Below, piece by piece: positions 21,319 through 33,533 of a DNA stretch of 64,000 bases (its first letter is position 1; each line of letters begins with the position of its first letter). The notes under the pieces are model-generated. The model worked only from the letters and a program-made list of their open reading frames with translations, searched no databases and was not told where the DNA came from. The position numbers were made by a program, and so were the translations under genes. This DNA is from Linyphia triangularis (taxonomy: Eukaryota; Arthropoda; Arachnida; Araneae; Linyphiidae): contig OZ021724.1 in the NCBI GenBank assembly GCA_963978545.1, forward strand, positions 99,833,163 to 99,897,162, written 5' to 3'.

Positions 21319-22091
21319 TATGACAGACAAAAAATGTTTTTGTCAAAACAATTTATGTAAACAAAACAAATATTTTGGTTTCAAATTCCCCCCCACCCCC
21401 CCCCAAAAAAAAATAATCAATATTTCAATAGTGCATCGGTACTTAAACTTAATATTGTGTAGTTAAAACATTTAAAAGAATTAAATAAAGTATTACTTGC
21501 ATCAAAATGATCTTCACAGAAGTGAATCGTAGTCTGTGGTGAAAACTAAGTTGATTCTCTTCTTACAAGATTTAACCACTTTTTTTGTATGTCTGCTTTC
21601 CTGGGCACATGTGTAAACAACTTTTCTGGAGTTTTAATTGAAGTACTTGTACAGTGGGGTACTGCATAATACCGATACAGGTGAGACATTTCTTGGAACG
21701 AAATCAAAAGAAAAACACATTTCGCGCTGGAAACTCACTCGCGATTGCGATGTTGTGTATGCAAGATTGACGTCACACAGACAGATGGGTTTTTGAGCAA
21801 CGTTTTAGGGGCGGGGCTTCTACTTGCATTTTAAACTGCAATTTTTAGAGTTTTGCGGCATTATTTTGAAAAAAGAAAAAATACGAGTATTTTATTTTGT
21901 GCATACCTTTTATTTAAAACATATTTTGAAAATTTGTCAAATACCCTATTGATCAATAGTGTTGTCAGGTGTCCATCCCCACTTAACGTTTGAGCATGCG
22001 CAAGAAAGTCATTGTGACGTCATGCGCCTGCCCCTACTGCTTGTATAGAAAGAGATGTATGCTGATTGGTGTATCGATATTTTATAAAATT

Positions 22092-22124
<33 letters not shown>

Positions 22125-22274
22125 TTGAAATGGTCTGGGACTTAAGGCCCAGGGTAAACTGAATATCTGCCCTAAGCCGATTATTTAGTCTTTTTTATTG
22201 GTTTTTGATAACATCATTTTTTCCCTTTATGCGTTTATTCAAGTCAAATTTTAGGTTATTTTTATGAGTGTTTT
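21319..22274. other. No gene; two CRE-like sites and a long A-run
   Basis: TGACGTCA octamers occur near 21769 ('ttgacgtcacac') and 22016 ('tgtgacgtcatgcg'), the latter beside 'gcctgcccctactgc'. A poly-A run lies at about 22093-22122, followed by 'tctgggacttaaggcccagg'. Nothing coding. Promoter activity is possible but not shown. Confidence 0.4.
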
Positions 22275-22278
22275 TTAA

Positions 22279-22546
22279 CCCACTGACGGTCGTGCACGTA
22301 TATATACGTCATTTGACCCCGAGTTTTTCCAGCAATACACAACATTTTTAAATTTATAAATAAAATTTAAAATAAGATTTGTTTTAAATTATTTTTATTA
22401 CGATGATAGTTTATAACCTATCTAAAACAAAATAAACTAAAATAATTTTTAAAAAAAATTATGTATTTGAATTAGAAATATAATTTGACAATTATTGTAG
22501 GGAAAACAACTGTAGAATTTCGCCCATTCCCATGGCCGTCAGTGGG
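22279..22546. mobile_element. TTAA-type MITE family O, copy 1 (268 bp)
   Basis: TTAA at 22275-22278 on the left; the right site is degraded (TTGT). The perfect inverted termini are CCCACTGACGG and its complement. The interior is extremely AT-rich. A half copy occurs at 35692-35850. Confidence 0.7.
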
Positions 22547-22683
22547 TTGTAACCATTTTAAATTGTACGAAAGAAGGGGATAATTTCCAATCGTCGGATT
22601 TCTAACACACTTAAAATTGTTTTTGCTGCAGAATTCTATAAATATATTTTAGCAAAATATTTTTTTTTGTCATATATTTAATA

Positions 22684-24105
22684 ACTAGCTGAATACCCGT
22701 GCTGCGCTACGAAATTTTACCATTAGCATTTTAGCGATCAAAAGACATTCACGTATTCTACATTTCAGACGTTTGCACCCATTTCGATCCCGACAAATTG
22801 ATTTATCAAAATAGAAACTTTCCTTTGTTGACAATTTTAACGAAATTTATAATTGTGAATACTATATTGGAAAGAGGCATTTGAATATCCCTCGTTTAGA
22901 ACGTTTAATTCCCTTCGGACCCTTTTAATTACGTAATCGAGATTGAAATAGTTTATTGTGTTTATGTTTGCTCTTTGTTCTAAATTTCGAACTAGTAGCT
23001 GTATTGGAATTGAGACATTAAAATAATCCTCGTATAGTTTCAATGTTGCGTCGACTTTTCATCCCTTAAAAATTCATTAATCGATATTAAAATAACTTTT
23101 TTTTTTTTTTAATTTGTCCTTTTAACATTTGCACCAAATATCAGAATTATGACTACATTGGAAGAGGAACATTCGGATATCCCTCGTTTGGAACGTTTAA
23201 CCCCTTTTCGACTCCATAAAGTAGGTTAATCGAGAACGGAATAGCTTACTTTTTCTATGTTTATCTTTTTTGACATTTGTACAAATTTTCAAAGTTGTGA
23301 CCAAATGGGAAGTGGGACATTCGAATATCTCTCTTTTGGAACGTTTAACGCCTTTTCCAACACTTAAGTGCGTTAATCGAGATCGGAATGGCTTACTTTT
23401 CTATGTTTATCTTGATTGGCATTCATACCAATTTTAAGAATTGCGACGAAATGGGAAGTAGAATGTTCGAATATCCCTCGTTTGGAACGTTTAACCCCTT
23501 TTCGACCCCTAAGCGTGGATTAACCGAGATCGGAATAGCTTGCTTATTCTATGTTTATTTTTGTTGACATTTGCCCCAATTTTCAGAATTGTGACTATAT
23601 GGGAAGTGGGATATTTGAGTTTGGAACGTTTAACTCCTTTTCCACCCCTTAAAGTGGATTAATCAAGCTCGGAATAGCTTAATTTTTCTATGTTTGTCTT
23701 TGTTGACATTTGTGCCTATTTTCAGAGTTGTGACCAAATGGGAAGTGGTACATTCGAATATCCCTCCTTTGGAAAGTTTAAACCCTTTTCCACCCCTTAA
23801 AATGGGTTAACCTAGGTCGGAATAGAATGCTTTTTCTATTTTTACCATTGTTGATATTTGTGCCGATTTTCAGAGTTGTGACCAAATGGGAAGTGGGATA
23901 TTTGAATGTCCCTCGTTTGGAACGTTTAACCCCTTTTCGACCCCTTAAAGTGTGTTAATCGAGATCGGAATAGTTTACTTTTTCTATTTTTACCATTGTT
24001 GATATTTGTGCCGATTTTCAGAGTTGTGACTATGTGGGAAGTGAGTGAGTCAGTGAATGAGTGAGTGAGTGTGTGAGTGAGGGCTTTGCCTTATATATAG
24101 AGAGA
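22684..24105 (+). repeat. Repeat with ~145-bp tandem array
   Basis: Begins 'actagctgaatacccgtgct' and ends 'gggctttgccttatatatag'. Between about 22850 and 24060 a unit of roughly 145 bp repeats about seven to eight times; 'atgggaagt' and close variants recur near 23163, 23309, 23451, 23598, 23738, 23886 and 24032. Each unit includes 'cgaatatccctcgtttggaa' and 'taatcgagatcggaatagct'. A single unit recurs at 63205-63303, and the start is echoed at 3690-3718. No transposase. I cannot name the superfamily. Confidence 0.75.
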
Positions 24106-25156
24106 TTTTTAATAATAATTTTTATGTGCCAAATCGAAACAATTTTTGAACTTCTGGAAGAAACACATCCAAATACACAATTGTTCTTCCACATCCAGGT
24201 TTTCTCTAAATTGTTTCTCCGCATGAAGTGAGTATGAAAGGAAAATATAGTTTTACAGAGAACATTTTCGATTCTGGTCCAGATCCTATTTTATAAGAAC
24301 TGATTGAGCAAATTTATTGCATTAAAAAAAAAAAAAATTATGAATATAAGAAAATTAATAAAACTATCATTATACATAATTATTAATTTTTTAATTTGTA
24401 ATGTAAATTAAAATATATATATTATTCAAGGTGTTTTTTGGTGAGGTTTCATAGTATGGAAACACTTTTGAAATACTTTTGTGACCAATCACATTTCGCC
24501 TTTAAAAACCAATTCGAAATTTCACATGGCATTAACCAATCCCAAAGCGCATTTTATTTTTTCACGCACAAAGTATTTGACTGTGATCTCTCCATTCATG
24601 AATCTTATTAAAATTAGCATTTTTTTTCCCTCTAAAACTTTAATGGTTATCACAAACTAAAAGAAACACACGAAATTATCGTAGTAATAATTTTGGTAAT
24701 TCAACTCTGATCTCTAATTACTTCTAGGTAATAATTAATAATGCTAATAAGTAAGCTAAAGTAAGGTAATAAGTAATTCCTTCTCTGAAAGAAGATGAAT
24801 CCAATTGAATATTGCCCCATATAATGCTCTCTTAATCTAGATTTACAAGCTACCAGACGGGGCTCCTGTTTGGGTCTCCAGTTCGGTGACTTCAGTTTAG
24901 TGACAACTGCGCCATCTGTTGGTGATCACGGGAGAGAGAGCACTTGATTGAATGCCGGCGCCAGTAAATAGAAAATGTCTCATTTACTGGAACCAGTAGC
25001 AAGGTGACGTCACAGACTGGCAATGTGAACTGGAACCGATGGCGCCTGGCGAGTGCCTTAGCGCTCATTTCAATCCAGTGTGGAATAATTCAAAATCAAT
25101 TTTTGAAAACTTTCAACCATTTTAGCTTGGGCAGGCTAGTATATTCATAGGCCACT
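24106..25156. other. No recognisable gene
   Basis: AT-rich to 24830. From 24840 to 25110 the sequence is more balanced and includes 'gcgccatctgttggtgatca' and 'aaggtgacgtcacagactgg' (a TGACGTCA site). That patch could be host regulatory or unique DNA, but nothing is provable. Confidence 0.35.
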
Positions 25157-25352
25157 ACACTGTCAAAATTTTTATTCCACCGTGCACCAAAAATTGGTTT
25201 TCATTTAGCTGTAACCAACATTTGGTGCTTAGTTTCGCGATTTAATGGTGCTTACGGTCCGAGGTAGTACCATTAAATCATGAAACTAAGCACCAAATGT
25301 TGGATGCAGCTAAATGGAAATCAATTTATGTTTCACGATGGATCCAAATTTT
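25157..25352. repeat. Short palindromic element (~196 bp)
   Basis: The left arm ('accaacatttggtgcttagt', 'gatttaatggt') and right arm ('accattaaatc', 'aaactaagcaccaaatgttg') are complementary. Outer parts ('aaaattggttttcatttagct' region against 'agctaaatggaaatcaattt') also pair. Hairpin-forming; class unknown. Confidence 0.8.
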
Positions 25353-26244
25353 TAACAACGTATAATTTCTCAAATATTCCATTAAAATTCAGTTCGATGC
25401 TGTACTTACATTTGAAGTCACTTCTATAATCACTAGCATTGCATTAATTATCTCCTTTTTCGGTCAGGCATGACAAATCCTCAATTCTCTACTTATCATC
25501 AGGAATTAAATCTCGGGAATGGATATTTCTTTAGAATGGGTGATGCGGTACAGAAATCCGATCCACCCATTTCCCCCAATCCCTACAGAACAACCTCCGA
25601 AAACCCTTCGCCGTATCCCAACACACGAGAAATCAAAACTTATTAACTCTGTTTTTTTTTGTTTTTTTTTTCATTCCTTTCTTCGTCAAGTATAACAAGA
25701 AACCCGAAACTTCGTCTTTTCTTGACAAAACAAAGCCCCCCCCCCTCCTTCTCCCCTTCCCCATTCCACCTCGAAGTTAAGACGGGGGGCGCTATCGGAT
25801 TCCGGTACAAAATTCCATCCTCAAACAGAAACTGCGCTAAGACGACATTAATGACACACGACATGGCCTTCCTCTGTCCGCCAACAGGAGGCGCTCTAAT
25901 CGGATGGGCAAACAAGTTTAGTTGTTTCCTGACGGTCGCTGCTTCTCCCTTTTCCTTACATATATGTACATATATCTATATGGCCGACGTTGTTGACGTA
26001 AGCTTGAAGGACATTAAACTTTGCGGAAGGTTTGTAATCCTTGTACTTTCGTCAAAGATGTTGTAAATTTCTGTTGGGCTTGGAAGAAGAAGAATTTATT
26101 GAGAAATATGATAGCGTAATGGATATTTTGAATAAAGTTTTGCATGTGTTGGGTGGAGTTAAAATGAGTTGAAATTCTTTAGAGTTGAACCTCAAAGATT
26201 ATTTGAGCATTTATTGCTGGAAGGGATAGCGTCCATTTTTCAGA
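25353..26244. other. Non-repetitive segment, no gene assigned
   Basis: Overlapping frames on both strands at 25643-25915 (minus, 90 codons) and 25659-26066 (plus, 135 codons) start in a T-run and a C-rich run and show no domain. Composition is less AT-rich from 25540 to 26050. It may be host intergenic DNA. Confidence 0.35.
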
Positions 26245-26363
26245 CTAGGGGTGTGGAACATCGCACAAATTTCGATTACACTATAATATTGGTTACTGCA
26301 TTAAAATTTGATGTGGGGTGTTATTTACCATTTCCATATTTTCACTTGTTTAAATAAAAATGG
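26245..26363 (+). repeat. Family B left-end fragment
   Basis: 'aggggtgtggaacatcgcac' then 'ttcgattacactataatatt', the family B left end. It stops at 26363, where a different terminus begins. Confidence 0.7.
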
Positions 26364-26398
26364 GCGAGCCTTAGCGAGCAGGGGGAGTAGCTCCCTAG
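26364..26398 (+). mobile_element. Helitron-like 3' terminus (short)
   Basis: 'gcgagccttagcgagcaggg' followed by a short hairpin and CTAG at 26395-26398, then T. The layout is the same as at 61521-61545. Helitrons classically end in CTRR just after a hairpin and insert before a T. It sits directly behind a family B fragment, as if that fragment were captured or this end were inserted there. Confidence 0.4.
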
Positions 26399-26456
26399 TA
26401 AATGATTATTCCTACTTTTAAATATCGCCCATGAAAATTACACTGAAGTTAAATTA

Positions 26457-26928
26457 CAGGGTGTCCATGAAGGAACCCCTGATTTTAAAATTAAAAAAAA
26501 AAAAAAAAAAAAAAAAGCTCAAGAGAAAAATAAAACAACAACTATACTTAATTTGAAAGTCGTAAAAATCTTATACTAAAGTTTCAAAATAAGTTACAAA
26601 CGTTGCCAACAGGTGGCGCTGTAGACTGTAGTACTTATGAATAAAGAGTGCTTTGAAGCTCCGAGCAATCAGTCTTCGGACCATCCATTATTTAAACATG
26701 AAAGGAAGTAGGTGTGATTGAACGAATGATTAGGGGACAAATTTTTAACATAATACTAGAATTTTCCAACTACACCTCCATCTGTTGGCAATATTTGTAG
26801 CTAATTTTAAAACTTCTGTTTTAGATTTTTACAGGTTTCATTATAACTCTACTTTTTGTTTAAATCTTCAATCGATCTCTGTTTTTGAGTTAATTTTACC
26901 ATCAGGAAATCATTCGCTAGATGCCCTG
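26457..26928. mobile_element. TA-flanked MITE with ACAGGG termini (mariner-like)
   Basis: TA at 26455-26456 and 26929-26930. Left CAGGGTGTCCATGAAGGAAC, right the complement of CAGGGCATCTAGCGAATGAT. Termini of the CAGGGTGTCC type with TA duplications are common in mariner-like elements. The interior carries an A-run (26493-26515) and no frame. Confidence 0.6.
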
Positions 26929-26930
26929 TA

Positions 26931-27470
26931 GATGTCCACGATTATGACCATCCAATTTCTTCTATCTTATTTCCCTGAATCAAACATTCTTTACCCTAAA
27001 TGTGTTCTAAAAAACTTTTCCTATTCTAAAACAAACACTGCCCAGAACTCTGCGAACAAACCACTCACTGTGTTAGTTATTAAAATTATCTCAAGGTCCT
27101 GTAGGGGTTAATAAAGGTCTTCTATTATTTAAGATGATGTCGAGGATAAGGCTATTAAAAACTGTCTGGTAAGTTTTCACCACAAAGCAATGAACAATTC
27201 CCACATTTTTTTTTTTAAATTCAATTCTAAATGTTTCAAAAATGCCATAAACACAAATATTTCTGCAAAATGGGATTTTTCTTTTTTTTGAATTTGCAAT
27301 CAAAGTTCCCCTGTTACACTTTGGCGAGAAAACAATTCATTCGGCTCGAATTGAATGTGACGTCAAGAAATCCCAAACATCTTGGCTTGAAATGCGGCAG
27401 CGGAAACCAGTTTTGCAAGTTTCTCGCAAATCGCTCCAACCTGTCCGGGATATGGCAACGGTCTACGCTG
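26931..27470. other. No recognisable gene
   Basis: Overlapping frames on both strands (27091-27303 minus; 27231-27479 plus; 27363-27569 minus) lack recognisable domains. The 27300-27470 patch is less AT-rich and could be part of the same element as the repeat that follows. Confidence 0.35.
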
Positions 27471-27768
27471 GGAAAATGAAGCCGTTGCCAGATTCCGTAG
27501 GGTGGATAAAAAATACGGACTGCCGAGGGTTGAAAATAAAATTTTCGTTCTACACAGCAGAAATGTCAATAGTAGACCTTAATTAGTAATAACGTGCCAA
27601 AAAATATCTACTCTAGCACTTTACAAGGTTTCCCGCATTCCCACCCAACTATAAAAGTTAACTGTGATTGGTTAATCATCCACCCATCATCATCAACAAC
27701 CACCGGCGCGTTTTTCTCCTTGTATTGACATCGGAGCAGTCTATCCAGTTGTTTATCTATATCGATGT
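27471..27768 (+). repeat. Family N, copy 1
   Basis: It aligns along its length with 31823-32118: 'gggaaaatgaagcc', 'tgtcaatagtagacc', 'gtgattggttaatc', 'ggagcagtctatccagttgt'. The right end 'tatctatatcgatg' equals the inverted terminus of the TTAA-flanked copy N2. The left terminus is not recognisable here, so this copy is truncated or belongs to a longer relative. Confidence 0.7.
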
Positions 27769-28663
27769 ATGAGTCATCCACTGTTCCTCTTAAGTAAAAG
27801 TTACATAACTCGCCTGAGGGAGGAGGAGATATCACACCCTTCCATTTCGAAAGGCCTCTTTGTGCTCCGTCACTGTTTGTGTTTGCCAAGTACAAAATAA
27901 TGTCGGTATACGGATTTGATTCGGCGACACATCTGCCGGATAGTGGAGAAGTTAGTACATAACCCTGAGGGGGATTTGGCGATATATTGCTACAGCCAAG
28001 AGCAATTTAGTTGTTAGAATTCTGAATGGAACGCGGCCGTTCAAGTGTTAACCATAAACAATTGCTTTTTGGTAATGGCAAACGGAGAGTTTTTGATACA
28101 TCATTTTGAGTATGGAAGTAAGGCCCCAGTGATTCGGTGGTTAAGGCTACCGAGTTCATGAACGGTGGATCGTATATTCAGTCCTGGATTCTCCGGTGTT
28201 TACAATAACGATATACCGACTGAATACGTGTGTTTACGATCATGGGCACATCAAAAAGACCATTACCTCAACAGCCTCTGTGGTTGAAGTGGTAGAGACA
28301 ATATGCGCGATAAGGTTTCGACCTCGCAATGTTTTCTAAGTTCAAAATTACTGGCGTATTTGACTGCTATAAGCTCTTTCTAGTGGCCGGAATAGGACGC
28401 CGAATCTGTGCAAACTAAATAAAATTATAGCCTTGAGCAGCAATGAATAATTTAAAATCTATTCTACACGGTACATTACCTGAATATGAGCTCGACTGTT
28501 TTTCTCCATATCTTTGTAATTTTCATAAACCAGGGGAGAAGGGGGGGGGGGTTGCATGTACTACATCCTGCACGTATAGGAAACAAAAATACTATTCATC
28601 CAATCGCAAAATGAAATATATCGGTACAAACATTAAAATGCTATTGTACAAATGCGTTCATAG
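27769..28663. other. No gene; possible degenerate tRNA-like SINE around 28111-28440
   Basis: 'ggccccagtgattcggtggttaaggc' (as 'gattcggtggttaaggc' at ~28130) looks like a tRNA/SINE A-box region, and 'tctgtggttgaagtggtagag' occurs further on. No second copy exists in the window, so this stays tentative. A 99-codon frame at 28443-28742 runs across a G-run into the next SINE and is not a gene. Confidence 0.3.
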
Positions 28664-28790
28664 TTCGAGTCCCGTGTATGGCATGGGTGTTTGTAAATGT
28701 ATGCTGGCTTGTCAAAATGACGAATGTTTCGGCGCATTATAGCCCTCGCATTGCTGACGGCGCCAGAATATCCGAAAACAACCAACAACC
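28664..28790 (+). mobile_element. tRNA-derived SINE, copy 4, 5' truncated
   Basis: Begins inside the B box (gttcgagtcccgtgt) and ends '..gaaaacaaccaacaacc'. The tRNA-like 5' head is missing. Confidence 0.9.
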
Positions 28791-29655
28791 TAATCTTCTT
28801 GTAACAGATTAAAATCGAGTTAATTACTTAAAATTTAAACTTTAAATTAAGTTAACCACTCGAAATTGTTTTAAAACATCCTGGATGAAATGCGTATTAA
28901 CACTCATTCAAGCATCAAATACACGATTCATCACCGGAATATAAAACCTACGCATGTCATACTAATTCCTTTATCAAGATAAATTGCAACAGAACTTATG
29001 TTCTCCTGATAATAATCAATTGAGTGATAACAGAAGTCCTAAAAACTCCCGCCTTTCCATGCCCTCATCAAAACAGCATCCCTACAAGTTCCCGAAAGTC
29101 ACACCACACACTCATTTTGAAACTTGTCCCAAACTATTTCCAGAGCTTCGGTGCTGATGGCCTTTTAATTAATTTTGTCTTTCAAGAAACCATAAACAGA
29201 TTTTCACGACCGGCCGAGTCCGCATCTGTTCAGCCAGCCACGCGTGAAGCCCTAGTGCAAGAAAGAAAAAAAAAAGACAACGAAGAAAGAGGCTGAAATG
29301 ACTGATCTTTTGAATGATCATCCTTTAGGAGATCTTGTAAAGGGACTCTAAGGTTTGTAAAGATAAAGGGAATTAAGTCTCGTAATTAGTAAAGTACGCA
29401 AAAAAAAAAAAAAAAAAATACGTACGATGGCTATATCTTGTATTCAAATTGATGAAATAACAAAAGTCAAGTACCGTTGTAAATTGTGGAAGGTCTTTAT
29501 TAATTTTATATAATTTTTTTTTATCATGAGGAATCATCTACATATTAAAACTAAACCAAATTTTAAAAAGCTTAATTTCAACCCTATAATATTATATCAT
29601 ATTTAGATTTAGAATCCAAAATACCGTCTAGATACCAAATTTCATAATTTTCCAG
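28791..29655. other. No recognisable gene
   Basis: AT-rich, with an A-run at 29400-29419. The 90-codon frame 29024-29296 has no recognised domain. Confidence 0.4.
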
Positions 29656-29664
29656 TGAGTGGTT

Positions 29665-29830
29665 AGGTTGGTTGTTTTCAGATTATCTGGCGCCGTCAGC
29701 AACACGAGGGCCATAATGCGCCGAAACGTTCGTCATTAGACAAGCCAACATACAATTACAAACACCCATGCCTAACACGGGACTCGGAACCCGCAACCTC
29801 GCGGTCTAGAAGCTAGCACTCTAACCACTA
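29665..29830 (-). mobile_element. tRNA-derived SINE, copy 5, head truncated
   Basis: Minus strand. The 9-bp duplication tgagtggtt flanks it (29656-29664, 29831-29839). The first ~17 nt of the tRNA head are absent, consistent with incomplete reverse transcription. B box extra-C form. Confidence 0.92.
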
Positions 29831-30001
29831 TGAGTGGTTTGTAATCTGAATGATGTGAGAAAAAAAAAAATGACAAATTAATGTTAAGAAGAATTTTTTT
29901 TTTTTGCAGTAAATTCCTATATAGTTAATATATTTTAGCAATTTTTGTTTCAAAGGATATTTTTTTAAGGCTAAACATAAATAACATCTAATTTTTGTAA
30001 T

Positions 30002-30183
30002 GGCCGACCAAACGGTATAGTGGTTAGCGTGCTGGCTTCTAGACCGCGAGGTTGCGGGTTCGAGTCCCGTGTTGGCATGGGTGTTTGTAAATGTATGTTG
30101 GTTTGTTAAATGACGAAATATTTCGGCGCATTATAGCCCTCGTGTTGCTGACGGCGCCAGATAATCTGAATACAACCAACCAA
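30002..30183 (+). mobile_element. tRNA-derived SINE, copy 6 (intact, 182 bp)
   Basis: Full head, intact B box (ggttcgagtcc), body and tail. The perfect 14-bp duplication ctaatttttgtaat lies at 29988-30001 and 30184-30197. A recent insertion. Confidence 0.96.
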
Positions 30184-30197
30184 CTAATTTTTGTAAT

Positions 30198-30875
<678 letters not shown>

Positions 30876-30949
30876 TATATTTGCGTACTGTACATTTAGT
30901 TCTAATACCTGCAAAGTTTAAGCAATCCGCAAAGTTAAATCCTTTTTTA

Positions 30950-31250
30950 TTAACTTCAATTTCGTGTGTGTTTGTCGATGGCGGGTTAATCTGCGTCAGC
31001 CTAATTAACCCCTTTGCCGTCATCCAATCAATCTGAAACTTATCAGATAGATTCGATGTCAATGCATTCTATAAAATTTAGGGGCTGTTACTGTCACTAA
31101 AAGGTCGCCTTTGTAGAATACTAATAAACCAACTTGCCGTCATCCAATCGTACTAAAATAGCATTTAACCGACCAATGAAGAAACTATTTACTGTTGCCA
31201 AGATTTTTTTTTAAATAAATAAATAATAAAATTGTTTTAATGATGTATAT
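30950..31250 (+). repeat. Family K, copy 2
   Basis: Shares 'ttgtcgatggcgggttaatc', 'gcattctataaaattt', 'aataaaccaacttgccgtca' and 'aaatagcatttaaccgacc'. The last motif (TTAA at 31168) is the uninterrupted counterpart of the family F insertion at 33530. Confidence 0.7.
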
Positions 31251-32145
31251 TGTTTTTTGATAATTCTTATATTATTCTTTCATGTAAGTGAAAGAGAGTA
31301 GTGGAGAAATACGGTCGTTGATAAGCTGAAAAGAACTCTGTGTTAAAGGTACTCGTTTATCCACTATTTACACCTTTACGAAATTTTTTACAGGAATCTC
31401 AAAGTCGGGGATCTTAAGAACACTTTAAGAGGCAATTCCATAGCGAAGTTTATAAAAAACTGTAGAGTCATTTTTTAACAATTACTGAAAAAAAAAATTT
31501 CATATTTTTTTTTTACTTATTTCATATTTTGATAAATAAAAATAAATTTTTAATTTTGACGAAGACCTTAATGACAGGTCCCATTGCCAAAACTGACCAG
31601 TACACCAAATTTGAACATCGTTGGTCAATTCTTTCTAGAGTTATGCTGACCAAGTACACTCAGACATAAATTTTTTATACATAACTTTTTTGAAGTCAAA
31701 ATGCTCCAAAATGTGAAGAAATTAGAAAAAAAAATAAAAATTGACCCAAAACAATACTTTCAATACCCTATGTTAACCATCGATATAGATAAACAACTGG
31801 ATAAGACTTCTTAAAGCTGGGAAAATGAAGCCATTGCCAGATACCGTTGGTGGGATAAAAAATACTGATTGCCGAGGATTGAAAATAAAATTTTGTGTTG
31901 TACACAGTAGAAATGTCAATAGTAGACCCTAATTAGTAAAAATGTGCAAAAAAAATATCTACTCTAACACTTTACAAGGTTTTTCGCATTTCCATCCAAC
32001 TATAAAAGTGAACTGTGATTGGTTAATCTTCCCAACAGCTTCGCAATCCCCGGCGCGTTATTCTCTTTTGTATTGACAATGGAGCAGTCTATCCAGTTGT
32101 TTTTCTGTATCGACGATGTTAACATATGGTTAATTGAGAGTAAAA
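31251..32145 (+). repeat. Family B, copy 5 (degenerate), interrupted by family N
   Basis: Family B blocks: 'ttcttatattattctttcat', 'aaatttgaacatcgttggtc', 'gagttatgctgacc'. The right end 'aataccctatgTTAA' (to 31776) continues after the N insertion as 'catatggttaattgagagt' (from 32123). Other B copies read 'taccctatgtttacatatgg', so N2 entered here. Confidence 0.75.
31777..32118 (+). mobile_element. TTAA MITE family N, copy 2 (342 bp), nested in family B
   Basis: TTAA at 31773-31776 and 32119-32122. The inverted termini are CCATCGATATAGATAAACAA and the complement of CATCGTCGATACAGAAAAAC. The interior matches 27471-27768. The 71-codon frame that starts at 32019 leaves the element and has no domain. 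Confidence 0.85.
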
Positions 32146-32261
32146 ATGTGTTTTATAAGGACGAATCATATATTTCAAACCTTTCACAACCCATGCTTCT
32201 ATTTGCTAATCTTTTACCCAATCTTCTTATCTAAGCATTTAATCTACTTTTAACACGTCAT

Positions 32262-32700
32262 ATGCAAATGGATAAATTCAAACGATGACAATGCATTGTA
32301 TCAAATTTTGGCGGCTGTCACTGTCACTAAAAAAATCGCTGTTACGAACCACTAGTAAACCAACTTGCCGTTATACATTCGCGTTGAAATAGCATTTAAC
32401 CGATCAAAACAATTTTATCATTTATTCATTAAAACAATTTTCCTATTGTCAAAATTGTTTTAATAAATAAATGATAAAAAATTTAAATAATCAAAATAAA
32501 TAAAAGATATTTAGATGTGAGTGCATAAATTCCCATTCATTTTTAATGAATACATTTTTATAAGATATTTTGCTGGCGGAGATGTTTTTAATATTTAAAA
32601 TTAGATGCCAACACCAAGTACACGCTGGCAACAGAAACGGCGCTTTGTTAGTGAATATAATAGTAGGCGATGCATCTAAAGGATTTATATTAAAAACTTT
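32262..32700 (+). repeat. Family K, copy 3
   Basis: 'ggcggctgtcactgtcacta', 'ctagtaaaccaacttgccgt', 'aaatagcatttaaccgatca', then 'tagatgccaacaccaag'. A local inverted repeat 'aaaacaattttatcatttat' lies at ~32420-32480. Confidence 0.65.
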
Positions 32701-33294
32701 GTTTTAATTGTCCTTTACTTAACTATGAAGAGTACAAATGGTTGCAAAATGATACAATTTATGAAAGTCATTATATATTTATTATTTCTTTCATAGAAAC
32801 TTTCGATGCATTCTTGATTGTCAATATTAATATTTCGTCTAATTACAAAGATGTTTTCTCGTTAAAGTTAAAATTTTCTCAAAATGAACGATCTTAAAAA
32901 TAAAAGTCGATCCAAGAACTCTGGAACACAATGCGAAACTCATTTAGAATTTGAAATATTCTTTGTTCAAAGTTGGATTAATTAAATGACGTTGAATTCT
33001 GTCGTAATGTATTGGAAGAAGTATAATTGAGTTTGTCTCGGAAGCATATTTTATTCAATTACTTTTGTAGATTGTTTAAGAATAGTTTCGAGCATTGTCT
33101 GGAATTCTGTCTTAGGATATGATGCTGAGTTTTGAATTAAAGTAATTAAAGCTGAGTTCACTGTTTTGTAAAAGGATAAAATTGATCATTACTACTTAAG
33201 AAAACTCTTTGTCAAGATATAGCTCTTTTGTGGATTATTCCATGACTTCCTGATGTATGATGTAAATTTTTTTTATAATTAAGTTTTATATCAT
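32701..33294. other. No recognisable gene
   Basis: AT-rich without long frames or repeats shared in the window. Confidence 0.5.
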
Positions 33295-33533
33295 TGTTTT
33301 TAAATCTTTTATATTAACTTCGATTTTGTGTATGTCGATGGTGGGCAAATCTGCGGTGGGTTAAATATCATACCTTGCGCTCATCCAATCGGTCTGAATC
33401 TTTGCAGATAGATTCGAATAGATTCGATGCATTCTAACAAATTTTGGAGGCTGTCACTGTCACTAAAATGTTTCTTTATGGAATACTAATAAACCAACTT
33501 GCCATCATCCAATCACTCTAAAATAGCATTTAA

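Noticed and set aside
22850..24060. CRISPR-like array
   Set aside because: The ~145-bp units repeat along their whole length, with no short repeat plus unique spacers, no cas genes, and a eukaryotic setting.
25643..26066. Plus-strand 135-codon and minus-strand 90-codon frames as genes
   Set aside because: They start within T- and C-runs, contradict each other, and contain no recognisable motif.
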